Positions 6,383 to 10,518 of a DNA stretch of 10,518 nucleotides are shown here, in pieces (the first letter of the stretch is position 1; each line of letters begins with the position of its first letter). The translations under genes were made by a program, and so were the position numbers. The notes under the pieces are model-generated. The model worked only from the letters and a program-made list of their open reading frames with translations, ran no database searches and was not told the DNA's origin. This DNA comes from AP-15 sp036404275 (GTDB taxonomy: Bacteria; Pseudomonadota; Alphaproteobacteria; ATCC43930; CGMCC-115725), in NCBI GenBank assembly GCA_036404275.1, contig DASXAM010000279.1:1-10518 (forward strand), in the 5' to 3' direction.

Positions 6383-6961
6383 CTATCGCGCCTCGGTCCA
6401 GCTTTCGCACAGACCGAGGACGCAGGTGCTGGACGGCCGGCCTTCGCGGTCGCGCGGCCAGGGCCGCCCTTTGGCCTCGCGGCCGTTGCGGGTCAGCCGG
6501 GCGCCCATCGCCGGGATCAGCACGGTGCACATGCCATAGGGCCGGCCCGGGATCGTGTTGGGCTGGGTATGGACCAGAAACGGCTCGCCGAGCGCGTGCC
6601 AGGTCAGCGCGATCTCATCGTCGCGCGCCGTCAGCCGCTCGGTCCAAAAATCGCGCCCATCACCCGCTTTGCTGAACACCGCCTCGACGACCGGGATCGC
6701 CGGATCGCGCAATTCGGGATTGATCGCCCCCAGCACGGTCGATTGCAGCCAGCGCGTCATCGCGATGTTGTCCGAATAGATCTGCCACCGGGCTTCGGTC
6801 AGCTCGCTTTTTATGTAGAGCACATGGCCGGGACCGCCACCCGAGGTCAGCAGGCGCCAAAAGGTGGCGTTGGTCGTGAAATTGTCGCTGTCGGTCTCGC
6901 TGAGGCGGATGACCGAGTTTTCGCCGGTCAGGACCACGCGGTTGACGTCGACGGTGCTCAT
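6383..6961 (-). CDS. Conserved-looking protein of unknown function, co-transcribed with the dioxygenase
   Basis: A 192-residue protein that I do not recognise. It has no signal peptide or membrane segment and looks like a soluble alpha/beta or beta-rich protein. Visible landmarks are an N-terminal part with TNATFWRLLTSGGGPGHVLY (30-49), a charged middle DFWTERLTARDDEIALTWHA (104-123), a Pro/Gly-rich stretch HTQPNTIPGRPYGMCTVLIP (131-150), and a Cys-containing C-terminus STCVLGLCESW (178-188). Four of its residues in the last third are Cys or His clustered near the end (His131, Cys145, Cys180, Cys185), but no metal motif is clear. Two ATGs are adjacent (6964 and 6961); I chose 6961 because GAGGAGG then lies six bases upstream rather than three. 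Codon usage resembles its neighbours, and the stop is 12 bp before the dioxygenase start, so the two are almost certainly one unit. Confidence 0.8.
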   Translation of the reverse strand: MSTVDVNRVVLTGENSVIRLSETDSDNFTTNATFWRLLTSGGGPGHVLYIKSELTEARWQIYSDNIAMTRWLQSTVLGAINPELRDPAIPVVEAVFSKAGDGRDFWTERLTARDDEIALTWHALGEPFLVHTQPNTIPGRPYGMCTVLIPAMGARLTRNGREAKGRPWPRDREGRPSSTCVLGLCESWTEAR

Positions 6962-6979
6962 CATGCGCCTCCTCGGCTC

Positions 6980-6990
6980 ATGCCCGGCAT
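6980..6990. promoter_or_regulatory. Short palindrome in divergent promoter region
   Basis: ATGCC-C-GGCAT is an 11-base perfect palindrome 18 bp upstream of the unknown gene's ATG, inside the 126-bp divergent spacer (6962-7087) shared with the methyltransferase gene. Its place suits an operator for the leftward unit, but a palindrome this short can arise by chance. No clear -35/-10 boxes were found in the spacer. Confidence 0.25.
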
Positions 6991-7087
6991 GTCGCAGCGG
7001 GCGATACGGCCGCGCCCGGCCACTGTTGCCCGACCCGGAGCGTCATGGCAAGGTGCCGCCATCCTGTTTGCGAGCCGCTGACCGCCG

Positions 7088-7762
7088 GTGATCCTGCGCT
7101 CGAACCTCTCTCGATTGCGGGAGACCGCCCGTGCGCTCCCTCGCGTCCTCGATGTCGGCGGGTGGTACCAGCCGTTCAACCTGGCGACCCATGTCATCGA
7201 TCTCCACCCCCATGCGACGCGCCGCCGCCAGGAGGCGCTCGATCCGCAGGATGCCGAGCGCTTCTCGGCCGCGAGCTGGGTCGTCGCCGATGTCTGCCGC
7301 ACCCCCTGGCCCTACGCCGACAAGTTTTTCGACTTCGTCCTGTGCTCCAACCTGCTCGAAGACGTGCGCGACCCGATCGCGGTGTGCGGCGAGCTGAACC
7401 GGGTCGGCCGCGCCGGCTACATCGAGACGCCGTCGCGGCTGCGCGAAATCTTTGCGAAGGACCGGCGGTCCGCAGCCAGCGCATTGCGCGGCGGCACTCC
7501 CGCGATCGGCTTTTCGCATCATCGCTGGTTTGTCGAGGCCGTGGGCAATCACCTCAAATTCACCGCGAAGACCGCGGCGCTCGCCGAGGACCGCCGCTAC
7601 TACCTCACCCGGCGCGACACCGGCCGCAAGCTGACCGAGGCGGAGAGCGGCCTCGGCCTCTTCTGGACGGACGGCTTTACCTACGAGGAAGTGTTTTCCG
7701 ACCAGCGCACGGATTACCTGGCCTTCCGCCGCGCGGCATTGTCACGACTGACCGCGAGCTAA
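7088..7762 (+). CDS. Class I SAM-dependent methyltransferase
   Basis: A 224-residue cytosolic protein of the Rossmann-fold methyltransferase type 11 kind. Motif I is VLDVGGWYQPF (20-30), a variant of the usual V-L-D-x-G-C-G loop; HVIDLHP (35-41) gives the acidic residue that would bind the SAM ribose (Asp38). WVVADVCRTPWPYADKFFDF (64-83) is the motif II/III region with Asp68, followed by VLCSNLLEDVRDP (84-96), where the common His of 'LEHV' is Asp. A conserved-looking HHRWFVE (144-150) follows. The start is GTG at 7088, the first possible start after an in-frame TGA at 7079-7081; a ribosome site is poor. The methyl acceptor is unknown. The gene diverges from the dioxygenase unit and converges on the LLM oxidoreductase gene, whose stop is 23 bp away. 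Confidence 0.8.
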   Translation: MILRSNLSRLRETARALPRVLDVGGWYQPFNLATHVIDLHPHATRRRQEALDPQDAERFSAASWVVADVCRTPWPYADKFFDFVLCSNLLEDVRDPIAVCGELNRVGRAGYIETPSRLREIFAKDRRSAASALRGGTPAIGFSHHRWFVEAVGNHLKFTAKTAALAEDRRYYLTRRDTGRKLTEAESGLGLFWTDGFTYEEVFSDQRTDYLAFRRAALSRLTAS

Positions 7763-7785
7763 CGTGCCGAGCTTTCTGTCAAACT

Positions 7786-8823
7786 TTACAGCACCGCCTC
7801 GGCCACAACGCGCATCGCCGCGATATCGGCGCCGGCCAATACCAGCGAGCCGACGCAATGGCCGGCGGCGCATTCTTTCCACGCCGCGAGCCGTTCCCGG
7901 ATCCGCTCCTTCGGCCCGATCAGCGAGGTCTCGTCAATTAGCGCATCGGGCACTGCCGCCTCGGCCTCCTTGCGCTTGCCGGCGAGGTAGAGGTCCTGGA
8001 TCTCCACGGCCGCCGCCTCGTAGCCCATGCGCCGCGCCAGATCGTTGTAATAATTCTTCGAGCGCGCGCCCATGCCGCCGATATAGAGCGCAAAGTTCGG
8101 CCGGATCATGTCGCGGCAGCGGGCGAGATCGTCGCCGACCGCGACCCGCACATAGGGTGCCAAATCGAAATCGGCGAGAGACTTGCCGCCGCCGGCTTTG
8201 GCGATGCCTTCGGCCACCGGCCCGGCGACCACCTCCGCCTTTTCCGGCGACATGAAAAACGGCAAGGTGCCGTCCGCCACCTCGCCGGCGACGCGCAACC
8301 CGGCCGGCGCCACCGAAGCGGTATAGATTTTGAGGCTCGGGTCGCCGTGGATGATGCTGCGCAGCGGCTTGCCGAGCCCGCTCGCCCCCGGCCCGTCATA
8401 AGGAATGCGGTAATGCTCGCCGCGATGTTCGAGCGGTGCCGCGCGCGCGAGGATTTGGCGGATCACCGCGACATATTCGCGGGTGCGGGCCAAGGGCTTG
8501 CCAAACGGCACACCGTGCCAGCCTTCGACGACCTGCGGGCCCGACGGCCCGATGCCGCACAAAAACCGGTTGCCCGACAACGCCTGCAACGTCATCGCCG
8601 TCATCGCCGCGCAGGCCGGCGTGCGCGCCGGCATCTGCATGATCCCGGTCCCGGCCTTGATCTTTTTGGTCTGCGCCAACACCCAGGCGACCGGGCTCAC
8701 CGCATCGGTGCCATAGGCCTCGCCGGCCCAGACCGCCTCAAAGCCGAGCCGTTCGGCCTCCCACACCGTTTCCATGTCGATGCCGGCGCCGGGCGTCACC
8801 CGCAAGGTCATCGCCAGCTTCAT
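7786..8823 (-). CDS. LLM-class flavin- or F420-dependent oxidoreductase (Rv3520c-like)
   Basis: A 345-residue TIM-barrel protein of the luciferase-like monooxygenase superfamily. The N-terminal half has the marks of the F420-dependent Rv3520c group: WAGEAYGTDAVSPVAW (32-47), KIKAGTGIMQMPARTPA (54-70), LSGNRFLCGIGPSGPQVVEG (82-101) and KPLARTREYV (109-118). AGEVADGTLPFF (179-190) and the C-terminal helices complete a full-length domain. Members oxidise or reduce small organic substrates with F420 or FMN; the cofactor cannot be decided from this sequence, and no F420 biosynthesis gene is in the window. The ATG at 8823 begins exactly at the first barrel strand (MKLAMTLRV), with a modest GGGG ribosome site. 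The gene is separated from the divergent DUF1801 gene by 137 bp. Confidence 0.92.
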   Translation of the reverse strand: MKLAMTLRVTPGAGIDMETVWEAERLGFEAVWAGEAYGTDAVSPVAWVLAQTKKIKAGTGIMQMPARTPACAAMTAMTLQALSGNRFLCGIGPSGPQVVEGWHGVPFGKPLARTREYVAVIRQILARAAPLEHRGEHYRIPYDGPGASGLGKPLRSIIHGDPSLKIYTASVAPAGLRVAGEVADGTLPFFMSPEKAEVVAGPVAEGIAKAGGGKSLADFDLAPYVRVAVGDDLARCRDMIRPNFALYIGGMGARSKNYYNDLARRMGYEAAAVEIQDLYLAGKRKEAEAAVPDALIDETSLIGPKERIRERLAAWKECAAGHCVGSLVLAGADIAAMRVVAEAVL

Positions 8824-8960
8824 CGCCCCGATCCGGATGGCTCGAGAAGCCGAGCGGGCCGACGCCGCACCTTGACCCGCGTCGCCACCATGCCGTTTCC
8901 TTCCGTCCGACGATCCCCACCGCGCGATGCTACGCGAACGCCGAGCGAGGAGAAACGGCC

Positions 8961-9359
8961 ATGAAAGGGAGCGGGCCGCAGGAAAGCCAATCGCCGTCTC
9001 AGTTGATCGACGCGAGGATCGTCGCGCTCGGCGACTGGCGCGGCGAGATGCTCGGCCGGCTGCGCCGCCTGATCAAGGAAGCCGATCCCGAGATCGTCGA
9101 AGAATGGAAGTGGCGCGGGGTTCCGGTGTGGGAGCACGCCGGCATCATCTGCACCGGCGAGACCTACAAAAACCTCGTCAAGATGACCTTCGCCAAAGGT
9201 GCCGCATTGCCGGACCCTGCGGGCCTCTTCAACGCCAGCCTCGACGGCAACACCCGCCGCGCCATCGACTTCCATGAGGGCGACAACATCGACGACGACG
9301 CCTTGAAGACCCTCATCCGCGCCGCCGTAACCCTGAATCAGTCCAAACTCCGCCGCTGA
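8961..9359 (+). CDS. DUF1801 domain protein (YdhG-like fold)
   Basis: A 132-residue soluble protein. After a polar leader, GDWRGEMLGRLRRLIKEADP (24-43) and EIVEEWKWRGVPVWEHAGIICTG (44-66) are the typical start of DUF1801, followed by YKNLVKMTFAKGA (69-81) and the C-terminal helix after DDDALKTLIRAAV (111-123). The family includes proteins with a frataxin-like fold, such as a proposed intracellular iron chaperone in Bacillus, but the biochemical role of most members is unknown. The ATG is preceded by AGGAG eight bases upstream. It is a single-gene unit that ends in a terminator. Confidence 0.9.
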   Translation: MKGSGPQESQSPSQLIDARIVALGDWRGEMLGRLRRLIKEADPEIVEEWKWRGVPVWEHAGIICTGETYKNLVKMTFAKGAALPDPAGLFNASLDGNTRRAIDFHEGDNIDDDALKTLIRAAVTLNQSKLRR

Positions 9360-9384
9360 TCCGACCAATCTGGTTCGGATTTTT
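9360..9384 (+). terminator. Rho-independent terminator of the DUF1801 gene
   Basis: Immediately after the stop codon, TCCGACCA pairs with TGGTTCGGA (5 + 3 bp with one bulged base, 3-base loop) and is followed by TTTTT at 9380-9384. There is no A-run on the other side, so it serves the rightward transcript only. Confidence 0.7.
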
Positions 9385-9393
9385 CAACCTCCA

Positions 9394-10518
9394 TCAACCT
9401 TGGAAAATCAGAGCCAGATACACCAGGAACAGCACGAAATGCACTGCACCCTGCATCACGTTGGTTCGGCCGCTCGAAAACGTGACGATGCACACGCTGA
9501 GGGTTAGGAGCAGCATGACCAGATCGGTGTGCTCGAGCCCGAGCACGATTTCTCTTCCGACCATCCGGCTGACCAACACAATTGCCGGGACGGTCAATCC
9601 GATTGTCGACAAGACCGAGCCCAGAAAAATATTGACGGCTCGTTGCATGTGGTTGGCGACCGCCGCCCGCACTGCGCTGATCGCCTCGGGGGTGGCGACC
9701 ACCGCGGCAATGATAACGCCACCCAGAGGCGCCGGAACCCGCAACGTCTCGATCAGATAATCGACCGGATGCGCGAATTGCTCAGCCAAGAAGACGACCG
9801 GCAGGATATAGGCGATCAATAAAGTGCTATGCGCCAACACCGGGCGGGGCCGTGATCTCGGCGCGGGGTGGCCCGGCTCGCCATTACCGGCAATCTGTTC
9901 ATGAGTCGCATCGGCGTCGAGCCTGAAAAAGCTGTGATGCCGCCGGGTCTGCACCGCGAGGAACGTGGAATAGAGGCCCAGTCCCACAGCCACGAGAAAA
10001 ATATCCTGCGCATGGGAGAAGATTGGTCCTGGTGTTGTTTTGGTAAAATTCGGCAGCACAAGGCTAAGCACCGCCAAGGGAATAATCACCCCGAGATAGG
10101 CATTGGCGCCCTGAAGGTTGTATCGCTGCTCACCATGTCGCCAACCGCCAACCAGCAAGGACAGGCCGATCATGCCATTGAGGATGATCATTGCCACGGC
10201 AAACATTGTGTCTCGGGCCAGGGTCGGATTGTTGTCTCCGTGCAACATGATCGCGGCAATACTCGTCACCTCGACAAAGGTCACCGACAGGGTGAGGATC
10301 AAGGTGCCGTAAGGCTCGCCGAGGCGCGTGGCAAGTTGCTCGGCATGACGTACCGCAGACAGTGCCGAACCCAGCACCGCCGTAAACAACCAGATGAAGA
10401 CAAGGGCCAGCCAGCTCGGCTCGGGTAGCCGGGCGAACAGGTTTTCGCCATACAACAGAAATATGACGCAGGTAACGACGCTGAAGCCGAGAAACCATTC
10501 ATCGCGCACCAATATCAA
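9394..10518 (-). CDS. chaA: ChaA-like Ca2+/H+ (Na+/H+) antiporter, N-terminus at window edge
   Basis: An inner-membrane cation/proton antiporter of the CaCA superfamily, similar to E. coli ChaA, which exports Ca2+, Na+ or K+ in exchange for protons. The frame is open to the right edge; 374 codons are visible. The two inverted alpha-repeats are clear: GEPYGTLILTLSVTFVEV (67-84, conserved Glu83) and ATPEAISAVRAAVANHMQRA (275-294, Glu278) followed by FLGSVLSTIGLTVPA (298-312). RHAEQLATRLG (57-67), PTLARDTMFA (98-107) and SSGRTNVMQGA (348-358) also match the family. About ten or eleven membrane helices are visible, with a hydrophilic central loop (about 192-228) that is acidic at first and Pro/Arg-rich later. 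The GEPYG motif lies about where it does in E. coli ChaA, so few if any residues are missing. A TTG at the very edge, a GTG and an ATG nearby are possible starts, so I treat the gene as partial. Gene symbol is by similarity of motifs. Confidence 0.9.
   Translation of the reverse strand: MILVRDEWFLGFSVVTCVIFLLYGENLFARLPEPSWLALVFIWLFTAVLGSALSAVRHAEQLATRLGEPYGTLILTLSVTFVEVTSIAAIMLHGDNNPTLARDTMFAVAMIILNGMIGLSLLVGGWRHGEQRYNLQGANAYLGVIIPLAVLSLVLPNFTKTTPGPIFSHAQDIFLVAVGLGLYSTFLAVQTRRHHSFFRLDADATHEQIAGNGEPGHPAPRSRPRPVLAHSTLLIAYILPVVFLAEQFAHPVDYLIETLRVPAPLGGVIIAAVVATPEAISAVRAAVANHMQRAVNIFLGSVLSTIGLTVPAIVLVSRMVGREIVLGLEHTDLVMLLLTLSVCIVTFSSGRTNVMQGAVHFVLFLVYLALIFQG

Noticed and set aside
5729..7081. 450-codon plus-strand open frame antisense to the dioxygenase and unknown gene
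   Set aside because: Long enough to tempt, but the dioxygenase on the minus strand has all catalytic residues, and this frame is an Arg/Ala/Gly/His-rich sequence without recognisable domains.
7776..7791. Imperfect palindrome at the end of the LLM oxidoreductase gene
   Set aside because: The arms are interrupted by a bulge and leave almost no loop, so it would not form a useful hairpin.
8820..9368. 182-codon minus-strand open frame antisense to DUF1801
   Set aside because: The plus-strand protein matches DUF1801 and has a good ribosome site and terminator; this frame only mirrors it.

Overview
The window is GC-rich, densely coded bacterial DNA. The gene types present (divergent MmgE/PrpD, MHS-family transporter, Nu-class-like glutathione transferase, Rv3520c-like LLM oxidoreductase, DUF1801) and the intergenic palindromes of the type that yields spurious 'TPAKAG / WTPAFAGE' translations suggest an alphaproteobacterium (Rhizobiales, Rhodospirillales or a relative). 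This is inference from gene content; no rRNA or tRNA is present to confirm it. I see no CRISPR array, insertion sequence, phage gene, defence system or origin.

Layout. Positions 1-1635 (+) hold the 3' part of an acyl-CoA synthetase gene. A 312-bp spacer (1636-1947) follows, with a CRP-like palindrome and three copies of a hairpin repeat. A divergent MmgE/PrpD-family gene lies at 1948-3342 (+). It converges on a leftward block (6961 to 3444): a conserved protein of unknown function, a PF10014-type 2-oxoglutarate/Fe(II) dioxygenase, an MHS-type MFS transporter and a glutathione S-transferase. A 12-bp perfect inverted repeat sits in the convergent junction (3388-3425). Diverging rightward is a SAM-dependent methyltransferase gene (7088-7762), which converges on an LLM-class flavin/F420 oxidoreductase (8823 to 7786). 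A DUF1801 gene (8961-9359, +) ends in a rho-independent terminator against the end of a ChaA-like Ca2+/H+ antiporter gene, which runs off the right edge.

How the genes may work together. The left part (acyl-CoA ligase and MmgE/PrpD) fits catabolism of an organic acid through a CoA thioester. The leftward block pairs a probable small-molecule (possibly amino-acid) hydroxylase and its unknown partner with an organic-acid/zwitterion importer and a GST. It could be one transcription unit for uptake and modification of a small metabolite, but a 127-bp gap with hairpins separates dioxygenase and transporter, so two units are equally possible. The remaining genes look like ordinary chromosomal genes. 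The observations most worth checking are the dioxygenase/unknown-protein pair, the covarying hairpin repeats, the perfect CRP-type site, and the apparent loss of both conserved lysines in the MmgE/PrpD protein.
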